Assembly: GCA_902494245.1 (NCBI GenBank) | Contig: CABUSR010000023.1 | Span: forward strand, 1-28,557 | Direction of reading: 5' to 3' | Length of the DNA stretch: 28,557 bases | DNA from: an uncultured Collinsella sp. | GTDB taxonomy: Bacteria > Actinomycetota > Coriobacteriia > Coriobacteriales > Coriobacteriaceae | Part shown: positions 1-7,154 of the stretch, in pieces | Layout: each line of letters starts with the position of its first letter | Numbering within the stretch: the first letter of the stretch is position 1 | Made by a program: the position numbers and the translations under genes | The notes under the pieces: generated by a model | Told to the model about the DNA's origin: nothing | Database searches by the model: none | The model's input: the letters and a program-made list of their open reading frames with translations, nothing else

Positions 1-2
1 AG

Positions 3-161
3 TCACTCAAGGCACTGCTCATCAATGGCGAAGTTCTGCGACGCCCACGCGCAGCCGAGGATATCGCCATCGCGACCATGGAGCTCGTAGGCAAACACCA
101 AAAGCGCAAACGAGCCTTCTGCCGCTTCTACTGGGGCGGAAAACCTGCTCATATCAGGTAG
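3..161 (+). CDS. 3' end of an unidentified gene (partial)
   Basis: An open frame enters from the left edge and ends at TAG 159-161, giving 52 residues with no start in the window. Codon choice resembles the neighbouring genes (mostly G or C at third positions). The end of the protein is basic and aromatic, with GKHQKRKR followed by AFCRFYWGG. I recognise no family. The stop lies only 10 bases before the large hairpin at 172-275, which could end its transcript. The frame could be spurious because so little of it is visible. Confidence 0.45.
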   Translation, partial: SLKALLINGEVLRRPRAAEDIAIATMELVGKHQKRKRAFCRFYWGGKPAHIR

Positions 162-171
162 ACGAAAGTCC

Positions 172-275
172 GCTGTTCAGCGGGAGCCGCCCATATATCA
201 TTCCATGCTCAAACATTCTCGCTGCGCTGCGAAACTGCGCGTGGAACGATATATGGGCGGCTCCCGCTGAACAGC
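172..275 (-). repeat. Family A hairpin repeat, copy A1
   Basis: Arms 172-205 and 242-275 (34 nt each) are inverted repeats with one mismatch, enclosing a 36-nt core at 206-241. Read on the minus strand, the core starts CGCGCAGTTTCGCAG and ends GAATGTTTGAGCA. It matches the core of copy A2 except at two positions, although the outer arms of the two copies differ. Strand is assigned from the core, and because the single mismatch becomes a G.U pair only in a minus-strand RNA. It may be a structured RNA, a transcript-end element for the gene ending at 161, or a mobile palindrome. Confidence 0.8.
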
Positions 276-352
276 TACGTTTACCTACTAGCAGCTACTT
301 CGGTATCCCCTCCATTAGAACCTGCAAAGGTAAAACAGGAAAATATAAATAG

Positions 353-401
353 AGTTAGCCGATGCGACAAAGGAGGCATCCCTTTATCGCATCGGCTAAC
401 T
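353..401. terminator. 21-bp hairpin, possible terminator
   Basis: Arms 353-373 and 381-401 pair over 21 positions with one C/T difference around a 7-nt loop. On the minus strand the hairpin is followed by a T-rich stretch (CTATTTATATTTT). That fits the end of the nrdR-dut transcript, which reads towards lower coordinates. On the plus strand it is followed by a weaker GATTGTTTTA. It shares no sequence with the family A repeats on either side. Termination is inferred from structure and tail only. Confidence 0.5.
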
Positions 402-432
402 AGAAAGATTGTTTTATGTCAAGCATGTAGCC

Positions 433-530
433 CTTTCGCCTGAGCCCCATACATATCGTCCCGCGCGCAGTTTCGCAGTGAAGCGAGAATGTTTGAGCAC
501 GGGATGATATGTATGGGGCTCAGGCGAAAG
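433..530 (+). repeat. Family A hairpin repeat, copy A2
   Basis: Arms 433-463 and 500-530 (31 nt each) are inverted repeats with one mismatch around a 36-nt core at 464-499. The core is the same as in A1 apart from two bases, but here it reads on the plus strand. The mismatch is a G.U wobble at the same stem position as in A1. The pairs next to it have covaried (TTCCA/TGGAA in A1, TCCCG/CGGGA here). The outer part of the stem is unrelated to that of A1. It lies downstream of dut. Confidence 0.8.
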
Positions 531-548
531 CGGGATCCGTGCGCCCCT

Positions 549-600
549 GCGAAGCGAGAATGTTTGAGCATGGAATGATATGTGTGAGAGGCGGGCGGGA
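549..600 (+). repeat. Family A repeat, partial copy A3
   Basis: This copy has the 3' part of the family A core (GCGAAGCGAGAATGTTTGAGCA without its first half), then an arm beginning TGGAATGATATGTGTG. Those first arm bases agree with A1 and A2. No matching left arm is present upstream, so the copy is broken or half-formed. It reads on the plus strand, like A2, and ends 15 bases from the dut stop codon. Confidence 0.6.
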
Positions 601-615
601 GGGATACGAGCACCC

Positions 616-1059
616 CTAGGCGACGCCGCTGGAGCCGAAGCCTCCGTTGCCTCGGTCGGTTTCGTCTAGTTCTTCTACTTCTATGAGGTTGACCGTGGGG
701 ACTTCTTGGATGACGAGTTGGGCTATGCGGTCGCCTTTGTTGATTTGGATGTTGTTGGAGGGGTCCAGGTTGATGAGGATAACCTTGAGTTCTCCTCGGT
801 AGTGGGCGTCAATGAGGCCCGGCGTGTTAACTATAGACAGGCCCTGCTTGATGGCCAAGCCGCTGCGGGGCTGCACGAAGCCGGCGTAGCCATCGGGCAG
901 GGCGATGGCCAAACCAGTAGAGACCAGACGGCGTTCGAAGGGCTTCAGGACGCAGTCCTCGTTGGAGCGCAGATCCAAGCCGGCATCGGTGGGATGGGCG
1001 TATTTGGGAAGCTCGACGGTGGGGTCGAGACGCTTTATGTTGACGGTAATGTTGGACAT
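616..1059 (-). CDS. dut: dUTP diphosphatase
   Basis: Trimeric dUTPase of 147 residues, the usual length. It hydrolyses dUTP to dUMP and pyrophosphate, keeping uracil out of DNA and supplying dUMP for dTMP synthesis. All five family motifs are visible: DAGLDLRS (25-32), PRSGLAIK (64-71), GLIDAHYRGE (81-90) with the catalytic Asp, GDRIAQLVI, and the glycine-rich C-terminal arm DRGNGGFGSSG (135-145). The start has an AAGGTGA ribosome site 4 bases upstream. It lies 4 bp after nrdR, so the two are almost certainly co-transcribed behind the LexA-controlled LysM gene. Confidence 0.97.
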   Translation of the reverse strand: MSNITVNIKRLDPTVELPKYAHPTDAGLDLRSNEDCVLKPFERRLVSTGLAIALPDGYAGFVQPRSGLAIKQGLSIVNTPGLIDAHYRGELKVILINLDPSNNIQINKGDRIAQLVIQEVPTVNLIEVEELDETDRGNGGFGSSGVA

Positions 1060-1063
1060 GGAA

Positions 1064-1507
1064 TCACCTTAGCTTGTCGAGCTCTTGCAGAAACTCATCG
1101 ACGTCTTTGAAATCGCGGTAGACCGAGGCAAAACGGATGTACGCCACCTTGTCGATCTTGGCCAAGCGCTTGAGCACCATGTCACCCAACTCATGCGACG
1201 TGACGGCCGTCAGCGTGCGTGAGCGCAGCTCGACCTCGATGTCGTCGATAATCTCATTGAGCTTCTTAGTGTCGATATCGCGCTTGATGGTGGCGCGCAT
1301 CAAGCCGACGAGCAGCTTATTGCGATCGAACCGCTGCTTGGTTCCGTCTGACTTAATGACCTCGATTGGGTCTTCGCATCGCTCAAACGTTGTAAAGCGA
1401 TAGTTACACGAGCAACATTCGCGACGGCGCTTAATGGTGTTATTTGACTCCTGCATACGGGAATCAACGACGCGGGTATGTGCCTTGCCACATTTGGGAC
1501 AGCGCAT
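1064..1507 (-). CDS. nrdR: Transcriptional repressor NrdR
   Basis: NrdR, 147 residues. It has an N-terminal zinc ribbon with Cys3, Cys6, Cys31 and Cys34 (the core reads MRCPKCGKAHTRVVDSR), followed by an ATP-cone domain (about 47-137). The family senses ATP/dATP and represses ribonucleotide reductase genes. No reductase gene is in this window. It sits between the LysM gene and dut, so it shares the dNTP theme with dut. A perfect 12-bp inverted repeat covers its start codon and flanks its ribosome site (see 1502-1545), which suggests control of translation. Confidence 0.97.
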   Translation of the reverse strand: MRCPKCGKAHTRVVDSRMQESNNTIKRRRECCSCNYRFTTFERCEDPIEVIKSDGTKQRFDRNKLLVGLMRATIKRDIDTKKLNEIIDDIEVELRSRTLTAVTSHELGDMVLKRLAKIDKVAYIRFASVYRDFKDVDEFLQELDKLR

Positions 1508-1545
1508 GGTACCTCCTCTTAAACGATAACAAGGGTACCATGCGC
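1502..1545 (-). promoter_or_regulatory. Hairpin enclosing the nrdR start codon
   Basis: GCGCATGGTACC and GGTACCATGCGC form a perfect 12-bp stem on the minus strand, with a 20-nt loop. The AUG of nrdR (1505-1507) lies in the 3' arm, and the GAGGAG ribosome site lies in the loop and at its junction. In RNA the start codon would be fully paired. There is no T-run after it, so it is not a typical terminator. A DNA operator role is also possible, because GGTACC is itself a palindrome. Function is inferred. Confidence 0.55.
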
Positions 1546-1558
1546 AGCGCGATAATGA

Positions 1559-2011
1559 TTACGAACGAGCAGGAACCTTAAGATGCGCACCGGCGGCGAG
1601 CGAACCATGCTCCAGATGATTGACGTTACGGATCATGTCGGAAGTCTCTTGCGTGGAAAGGCCTTCGATAGGATATTCCTCGGCAAGCGACCAAAGAGAA
1701 TCACCAGGCTGAACGCGAATGGTCTCGTAGGTAACGTTGGAAACGGACTCGGCATACGCGGCGTGACGAGCGCTAAAGACCGACGTAGCAAGGACAAAGA
1801 AGAGCGTAAGCGAAACGGCAACAGCGACAACCGTCGGAACCTTCAGGGCAACGCGGGCCGGCGCGACTGCAGCCTGCTGATTGCGAGCAGACTTTACGGT
1901 CAAAGGCTGAAAGCCGGAGCGGCCACCCTGAACAACAGTAAAAGTGGGTTCCGCAGGCATCTCGAGCTTAAGGGCGAGGTTTCCCTGGACCATATTCGTT
2001 GCTTTCATCAT
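1559..2011 (-). CDS. Membrane-anchored LysM protein, YneA-like SOS candidate
   Basis: A 150-residue protein with a polar N-terminus, one membrane segment (about 58-79), and a C-terminal LysM domain (about 95-147, beginning YETIRVQPGDSLWSLAEEY). The layout and its position divergent from lexA match YneA of Bacillus, the SOS-induced inhibitor of cell division. The name rests on architecture and context, not on close sequence identity. The promoter carries a LexA box between -35 and -10. Two adjacent ATGs follow AGGAG; the second (2006-2008) has the better spacing, so the protein may be one residue shorter. nrdR follows after 51 bp. Confidence 0.85.
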   Translation of the reverse strand: MMKATNMVQGNLALKLEMPAEPTFTVVQGGRSGFQPLTVKSARNQQAAVAPARVALKVPTVVAVAVSLTLFFVLATSVFSARHAAYAESVSNVTYETIRVQPGDSLWSLAEEYPIEGLSTQETSDMIRNVNHLEHGSLAAGAHLKVPARS

Positions 2012-2079
2012 GTTCTCCTCTCGCGTGTTTTGCTGAGAACAGTTTTATCAAGCCGCGCGGACAAAAATGTCTAGCGCGA

Positions 2080-2091
2080 GAACGAATGTTC
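2080..2091. promoter_or_regulatory. LexA box 1
   Basis: GAACGAATGTTC fits the Gram-positive LexA operator GAAC-N4-GTTC exactly. It lies near or just downstream of the predicted start site of the LysM gene transcript, where a bound repressor would block initiation. Confidence 0.8.
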
Positions 2092-2098
2092 GGTTATT

Positions 2099-2126
2099 AT
2101 TATCTTCGAACAGTTGTTCCTGTCAA
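2099..2126 (-). promoter_or_regulatory. Promoter of the LysM-nrdR-dut operon
   Basis: On the minus strand, TTGACA (2121-2126) and GATAAT (2099-2104) are separated by 16 bp, a near-consensus sigma-70 type promoter. LexA box 2 lies inside the spacer, so repression should be direct. Confidence 0.8.
2108..2119. promoter_or_regulatory. LexA box 2
   Basis: GAACAGTTGTTC is an exact GAAC-N4-GTTC operator inside the -35/-10 spacer of the LysM promoter. It may also overlap the lexA promoter, whose -35 and -10 elements I could not resolve clearly. Confidence 0.85.
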
Positions 2127-2135
2127 GCAAAATTC

Positions 2136-2147
2136 GAACATTTGTTT
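2136..2147. promoter_or_regulatory. LexA box 3
   Basis: GAACATTTGTTT is a one-mismatch LexA operator 25 bp before the lexA start codon, well placed for lexA autoregulation. Spacing between the three boxes is 28 bp each, centre to centre. Confidence 0.75.
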
Positions 2148-2171
2148 GACATGGGTAGAGAGGATGCCCTG

Positions 2172-2816
2172 ATGGCTCGCAAAATTACCAAGCGTCAGCA
2201 GCAAATTTACGACTTCATCAAGGAATATCAGCAGGAGAAGGGTTATCCGCCCAGCGTGCGCGAGATGGCTTCTGCCGTGGGCCTTTCCTCCCCCAGCACC
2301 GTGCACGCCCACTTATCTGCCTTGGAGGCGCGCGGGCTGCTCAAGCGCGATGCCACCAAACCGCGCGCCCTGGAACTCTTTAACGAGGACGGCTCCTCTG
2401 TCTCAATTTCTAAATCTGACGAGCCCACCGCACCTCGCGGAACGGTCTCGCTACCGCTCGTTGGTCGCGTCGCGGCTGGGATTCCCATTCTGGCTGAGCA
2501 GAATATCGAAGACACTTTTACTATCCCGACCGAAATCGCCACTGATCAGGGTTCCTTTATCCTTGAGGTGCATGGGAGCTCAATGATCAATGTCGGCATC
2601 TTCAATGGCGATTACATTATCGTCCGTGAACAAAAGAGTGCCATGAACGGCGAAATTGTCGTGGCCATGATTGATGGTTCAGCGACCGTCAAGACGTTCT
2701 ACAAGGAGCAGGGACGCGTACGCCTGCAGCCCGAGAATGACACCATGGAGCCTATCTATGCAACAAATCCCGTTATTTTGGGCAAAGTCGTCGGCTTGAT
2801 GCGCCGGTTCTCGTAA
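2172..2816 (+). CDS. lexA: SOS repressor LexA
   Basis: LexA, 214 residues. The N-terminal winged helix-turn-helix (about 1-70) contains YPPSVREMASAVGLSS. The C-terminal S24 peptidase domain has the self-cleavage site Ala102-Gly103 (VAAGIP), catalytic Ser137 (GSSM) and Lys174 (TVKTF). It represses DNA-damage genes until RecA filaments trigger its cleavage. I chose the ATG at 2172, which has AGAGAGGA upstream and begins at the family's usual MARKITKRQQ. Longer frames from 2067 or 2151 would run through the operator region. The stop overlaps the next start (TAATG). Confidence 0.96.
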   Translation: MARKITKRQQQIYDFIKEYQQEKGYPPSVREMASAVGLSSPSTVHAHLSALEARGLLKRDATKPRALELFNEDGSSVSISKSDEPTAPRGTVSLPLVGRVAAGIPILAEQNIEDTFTIPTEIATDQGSFILEVHGSSMINVGIFNGDYIIVREQKSAMNGEIVVAMIDGSATVKTFYKEQGRVRLQPENDTMEPIYATNPVILGKVVGLMRRFS

Positions 2817-3520
2817 TGCAAAAACGCATCACCATCTTTGATACCGTCCGCGGGTTTACGATGATTTCAATGGCAGGTTTTCACGCTTGCTACGATCTCG
2901 CCTACCTGTACGGTTGGGATATGCCCTGGTTTACCCAGACTGTCTTTCAAGACATCTGGCGCGCCAGCATCAGCTGGGTATTCTTGTTTATCGCGGGTTG
3001 GATGTGCACTCTTTCGCGCAACAATATCAAACGTGCCGCCAAATACGCCTTAGCAGCACTCGTCATCTGGTTGGCAACAACACTTGTCTCAGTAGACGAT
3101 TCGGTTAATTTTGGCATCATCTACTGCATGGCCGCATGTACCGGCATCGTGGCGTTGACCGATCCCGTCCTTAAGAAGATATCGGCGAGATGGGGCATGT
3201 CCCTATGCCTTGTGTTGTTCGCCCTCACCTGGAGCATCCCCAAAACGATCTACCCTGTCCCCTACCTGGCGTGGCTGGGATTTCCGAGCCCTGGGTTTGT
3301 TTCAGGTGATTACTACCCCATCATCCCGTTTATCTTTATGTATCTTGCAGGATACTTCGCCGCACATATAGCGCAGGTAATCGATAAGACCGTCCCTAGC
3401 TGGGCCTGCGCCAACCCCCTACCGGCGCTCGCCAGCCTTGGACGTCATGCACTCCCCTTTTATCTGCTGCATCAGCCCATCATACTGGGCATTTTGGAGC
3501 TCGCCTACTCGGTGCGATAA
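2816..3520 (+). CDS. Integral membrane acyltransferase-like protein (DUF1624/HGSNAT-like)
   Basis: A 234-residue polytopic membrane protein. The start, RITIFDTVRGFTMISMAGFH, is characteristic of the heparan-alpha-glucosaminide N-acetyltransferase / DUF1624 family, in which an early Arg-Gly and His are conserved. About six to seven hydrophobic segments follow, ending with an FYLLHQPII segment also typical of the family. Bacterial members are thought to transfer acyl groups across the membrane, but the substrate here is unknown. It overlaps the lexA stop by one base, so it should be translated from the lexA message. It converges on hflX with a 16-bp overlap of coding ends. Confidence 0.8.
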   Translation: MQKRITIFDTVRGFTMISMAGFHACYDLAYLYGWDMPWFTQTVFQDIWRASISWVFLFIAGWMCTLSRNNIKRAAKYALAALVIWLATTLVSVDDSVNFGIIYCMAACTGIVALTDPVLKKISARWGMSLCLVLFALTWSIPKTIYPVPYLAWLGFPSPGFVSGDYYPIIPFIFMYLAGYFAAHIAQVIDKTVPSWACANPLPALASLGRHALPFYLLHQPIILGILELAYSVR

Positions 3521-4794
3521 CGCTCAAGCCGAGGTGCAATACGAGCCGGCAGTTTCGCCACAATACGAACGCCATCCTCAAGATATTCCTCGTGCAAAAG
3601 GGTCCCCTGCTCATGCACGAGCGTGATGAGCGCACCTTCACGATATGGAATGTCAGCTGAAAGCAGTACATCGGTGGCAGCTGCCTCGCGAGCAATGCGA
3701 TCGACGAGATCGTCAAGTCCCTCGCCCGTTTGGGCCGAGAACAGCACAGCCTCGGAATAGCGACGACGGAAACTTAATCGATCAACGCTATCGAGAAGAT
3801 CGATTTTATTGAATACGGTCAGCGTTAGGCGCTCTCCGGCGCCGATCTCATCAAGCACGCGGTCGACAGCCTCCAGCTGCCGCTCATAGTCCTCGTCAGA
3901 CGCATCTACGACTTTGAGAATTAGATCGGCACCCAAAACCTCGGACAGCGTCGATTTAAAGGCATCGACCAGACCATGCGGCAGCTTTTGAATAAAGCCG
4001 ACGGTATCAGTAATCGTCATGCCGCGACCGCCGGGCAGGCGATACGAACGCGTCGTCGGGTCGAGCGTAGCAAACAGCTTGTCCTGAGAAAGTACCGTAG
4101 AGCCGGTCAGACGATTGAGCAACGTCGATTTACCGGCATTGGTATAACCGGCTAACGCGACGCGAAACGCCGGTGACTCAATGCGGCTCTTGGATTGAAC
4201 ATCACGACGCTGTTCAACCTGCTTGAGCTCACGACGAAGCGCAGCGATCTTATTACGAATGAGGCGACGGTCGACCTCGAGCTGACTTTCGCCCTGACCA
4301 AAGCGTGAGCCGATGCCGCCGCGCGTCTGTTCCTTGGCGAGATGACTCCACATGCCACGCAGACGAGGCAACAGATATTGAAGCTGTGCCAGCTGTACCT
4401 GTAGGCGTCCCTCACGCGTCTGAGCATGAAGGCCAAAGATATCCAAGATCAGTGCAGTACGATCGATAATCTTTACCGGCTCGCCCACGGCTTTCTCCAA
4501 ATAGGATTGCTGCGAGGGCGTCAGGTCGTCGTCAAAAATAACGACATCGGCATCCATGCGATGTACCAGGCCGCACAGCTCTTCAACCTTACCGGAACCG
4601 ATAAACGATTTAGGATACGGCTTTACCAAACGCTGCGATAAGCGTGCCACGCACTGGGCACCAGCCGTGTGGGCAAGACGCTCCAGCTCGTCAAGCGAGC
4701 GATCGAGCGGCCATGCATTGTCGCGCCATTCAACACCAACCAAAATGGCACGCTCGGGCTCGGGTGCCGTGGGAACAAGAGGAAAACGGGCCAT
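3505..4794 (-). CDS. hflX: GTPase HflX
   Basis: HflX, 429 residues, a ribosome-associated GTPase that splits or rescues stalled 70S ribosomes under stress. The N-terminal HflX domain includes SFIGSGKVEEL (about 63-73) and a conserved helix region rich in Gln and Arg. The G domain has G1 GYTNAGKS (216-223), G3 DTVG (263-266) and G4 NKID (329-332). The start overlaps the miaA stop by one base (TAATG), so translation is coupled. Its 3' end overlaps the convergent gene ending at 3520. Confidence 0.96.
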   Translation of the reverse strand: MARFPLVPTAPEPERAILVGVEWRDNAWPLDRSLDELERLAHTAGAQCVARLSQRLVKPYPKSFIGSGKVEELCGLVHRMDADVVIFDDDLTPSQQSYLEKAVGEPVKIIDRTALILDIFGLHAQTREGRLQVQLAQLQYLLPRLRGMWSHLAKEQTRGGIGSRFGQGESQLEVDRRLIRNKIAALRRELKQVEQRRDVQSKSRIESPAFRVALAGYTNAGKSTLLNRLTGSTVLSQDKLFATLDPTTRSYRLPGGRGMTITDTVGFIQKLPHGLVDAFKSTLSEVLGADLILKVVDASDEDYERQLEAVDRVLDEIGAGERLTLTVFNKIDLLDSVDRLSFRRRYSEAVLFSAQTGEGLDDLVDRIAREAAATDVLLSADIPYREGALITLVHEQGTLLHEEYLEDGVRIVAKLPARIAPRLERYRTE

Positions 4795-5732
4795 TAGGCA
4801 GCCTCAATACGATGCAGGATATCCTCAACGACCTCATCGATCGTAAATTTATCCATATCAAACCACACGATACGGTCATCGCGCTTAAACCACGAAAGCT
4901 GACGCTTGGCATAACGACGCGAACGCATCTTGATGAGTTCGCGAGCCTCATCCATGCTCATCACACCATTGAAAGCATCGATGATCTCTTTATAGCCAAT
5001 TGCCTGCATCGACGTCAGGGCATCTCCCAGCCCCTGGCCCATAAGACCGCGGACCTCATCGACAAGGCCCTGCTCAAACATCAGATCGACACGCAGGTTA
5101 ATGCGCTCGTAGAGCACCTCGCGATTACGCGTCAGACCAAACCACAGAGCGTGATAATGCTCGCGCGGAACACTAAACTGCGACTTTTGCTGCGCATAGG
5201 AGACGCCATCATCGTGCATTTCGAGCGCGCGAATCACGCGACGCACGTTATGGGGATGAATAACAGCAGCCGATTCTGGATCACGCTCGGCAAGCAGGGC
5301 ATGCAGTTCTTCCTCACCAATACGCTCGGCAAGCTCCTGATAGCCCGCACGGCGATTGTCCTCAAGTTCACCCGAGGGAAAGACCATCTCATCAAGGGCA
5401 GCCTTGAGATACAGCCCCGTACCTCCGCAAAAAACAGGCAGGCAACCCGAACCAAGGAGACGTTCAACATGCGCGCGAGCGTCAGCCTGATAAAGCGCAG
5501 CAGAATATGCCACACCCGGCTCTACAATGTCGACGAGACGCAGTGGCGCCGTACACTCATTGGGCGCCATCTTTGCGGTACCGATGTCCATGCCGCGATA
5601 GATTTGCATCGCATCGCACGACAGCACTTCGGACGAAAGACGAGCTGCCAAACGGTCGGCAACATCACTCTTACCAACCGCCGTCGGACCGACGATCGCA
5701 ACGGCGGAAAGACCTGTCCCGGGAGAAACCAT
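4794..5732 (-). CDS. miaA: tRNA dimethylallyltransferase
   Basis: MiaA, 312 residues. It transfers a dimethylallyl group to N6 of A37 in tRNAs reading UNN codons. Visible motifs are the P-loop GPTAVGKS (15-22), the catalytic-Asp motif SCDAMQIYRGMDIGTAK (38-54), and the C-terminal RYAKRQLSWF typical of the family. It is followed by hflX and preceded by miaB with one-base overlaps. MiaB acts on the product of MiaA, so the pathway steps are adjacent on the chromosome. Confidence 0.97.
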   Translation of the reverse strand: MVSPGTGLSAVAIVGPTAVGKSDVADRLAARLSSEVLSCDAMQIYRGMDIGTAKMAPNECTAPLRLVDIVEPGVAYSAALYQADARAHVERLLGSGCLPVFCGGTGLYLKAALDEMVFPSGELEDNRRAGYQELAERIGEEELHALLAERDPESAAVIHPHNVRRVIRALEMHDDGVSYAQQKSQFSVPREHYHALWFGLTRNREVLYERINLRVDLMFEQGLVDEVRGLMGQGLGDALTSMQAIGYKEIIDAFNGVMSMDEARELIKMRSRRYAKRQLSWFKRDDRIVWFDMDKFTIDEVVEDILHRIEAA

Positions 5733-7108
5733 TAGCGCGGCTCGCCCACAACGGAGCCGGATAAATACCAGGTCTTGGCAACGTCAACGTCAACATCAAC
5801 GATCTTGCCAACAAGCTGATCGATGCTGTAACCCTCGGGGATAGGCGCATGAACGGTCTGATTCTTGGGACTCTTGCCCAGCAGGACCGCGTCGTTCTTT
5901 TTACTCGTTCCCTCAATGAGCGCCGGCACCACAGTATGAAGCTCACCCTGGTTATACTCGTGTGCCGTGGTCTCGATAACCTTAACCAGGCGGTTGAAAC
6001 GCTCGAGAATAACCTCATGCGGCGTAGGGTCGTCAATCTCTGCAGCCGGGGTACCGGCGCGCTTGGAATAGATGAAGGTATAGGCCTGAGCATAGCGGAC
6101 CGTCTCGGCAAGTGAGAGCGTCTGCTCAAAGTCTTCTTCAGTCTCGCCCGGGAAGCCAACGATAATGTCGGTCGAGAGCGCGATATCGGGCATGCGATTT
6201 CGAATGCGATCGACCAGGCCCAGATAGTCCTCGCGTGTATAACGACGATTCATCTCTTTGAGGATGCGCGTGGAGCCCGACTGAACGGCCAAGTGAAGCT
6301 GCGGCATGACGGCGGGCGTCTCGGCCATAGCGTCGATGGTCTCGGGCAGCAGATCCTTAGGATGAGAAGAGGTAAAGAAGATGCGCTCGACGCCCGTATC
6401 GCCCACCGCGCGCAGCAAATCGGCAAAACGCGGCTTGCCAAACAGATCGCGACCATATGAGTTAACGTTTTGGCCCAACAGCGTGATCTCGCGCACGCCC
6501 TGGCGCACCAGACCGGTCACCTCGTCGACAATCTCCTCGAAGGGGCGGCTCTTTTCGCGACCGCGCACGTACGGCACGATGCAATAGGTACAGAAATTAT
6601 TGCAGCCCGTCATGATGGGCACCCAGGCGTGATACTGGGTCTCACGATGCCACGGCATGCTCATCGCATCCGTATCCTCATGCTCATTGGTGCGGATATG
6701 ACGCTTACCGTCCAGGAACGCCTCGGCAATGAGCTCGGCCACATGCGCGATGGAATGCGTACCAAAGATGACATTGACGTTATCGACGTTGGTGAGCAGG
6801 CCCTCACCATCACGCTGCGCGATACAGCCACCCACGGCAACCACGCGCTTGCCCGAAGGCGAAGGCGGCAGGCTTTTGCAGGAATTGCACTGACCGTACA
6901 GGCGAGTATCGGCGGCCTCGCGCACGCAGCATGTCATGAAGACAACAATATCGGCATGCTCGGGATCGAGCGCCATGAGGCAACCATACGAATCGAGCAG
7001 ACCGCTCACGCGCTCAGAGTCGTGCTGATTCATCTGGCAGCCAAAGGTGCGGATAAAGTAGGTTTTACCGGCAAGAATATCGCGTACGGAACGCTGGTCC
7101 ATGTGCAT
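5732..7108 (-). CDS. miaB: tRNA-2-methylthio-N6-dimethylallyladenosine synthase
   Basis: MiaB, 458 residues from the chosen start, a radical-SAM methylthiotransferase converting i6A37 to ms2i6A37. The N-terminal MTTase domain has Cys24, Cys60 and Cys95 for one iron-sulphur cluster. The radical-SAM motif is Cys169-x3-Cys173-x2-Cys176 (GCNNFCTYC). A TRAM domain ends the protein. The ATG at 7108 (alternative at 7102) gives the family's expected N-terminus just before TYFIRTFGCQMN. A longer upstream frame to 7300 lacks family features and overlaps spoVS. A weak AGGA precedes the start. Confidence 0.95.
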   Translation of the reverse strand: MHMDQRSVRDILAGKTYFIRTFGCQMNQHDSERVSGLLDSYGCLMALDPEHADIVVFMTCCVREAADTRLYGQCNSCKSLPPSPSGKRVVAVGGCIAQRDGEGLLTNVDNVNVIFGTHSIAHVAELIAEAFLDGKRHIRTNEHEDTDAMSMPWHRETQYHAWVPIMTGCNNFCTYCIVPYVRGREKSRPFEEIVDEVTGLVRQGVREITLLGQNVNSYGRDLFGKPRFADLLRAVGDTGVERIFFTSSHPKDLLPETIDAMAETPAVMPQLHLAVQSGSTRILKEMNRRYTREDYLGLVDRIRNRMPDIALSTDIIVGFPGETEEDFEQTLSLAETVRYAQAYTFIYSKRAGTPAAEIDDPTPHEVILERFNRLVKVIETTAHEYNQGELHTVVPALIEGTSKKNDAVLLGKSPKNQTVHAPIPEGYSIDQLVGKIVDVDVDVAKTWYLSGSVVGEPR

Positions 7109-7154
7109 AAGTCCTAACGATGGGGAGAGGGGGGCGAATCGAGGCAAGCAAAAG

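Noticed and set aside
172..600. CRISPR array
   Set aside because: The conserved cores are few, irregularly spaced and in opposite orientations, with long palindromic flanks rather than spacers.
419..613. A 64-codon open frame on the minus strand
   Set aside because: It lies entirely within the family A repeats; its repeated peptide only reflects the repeated DNA.
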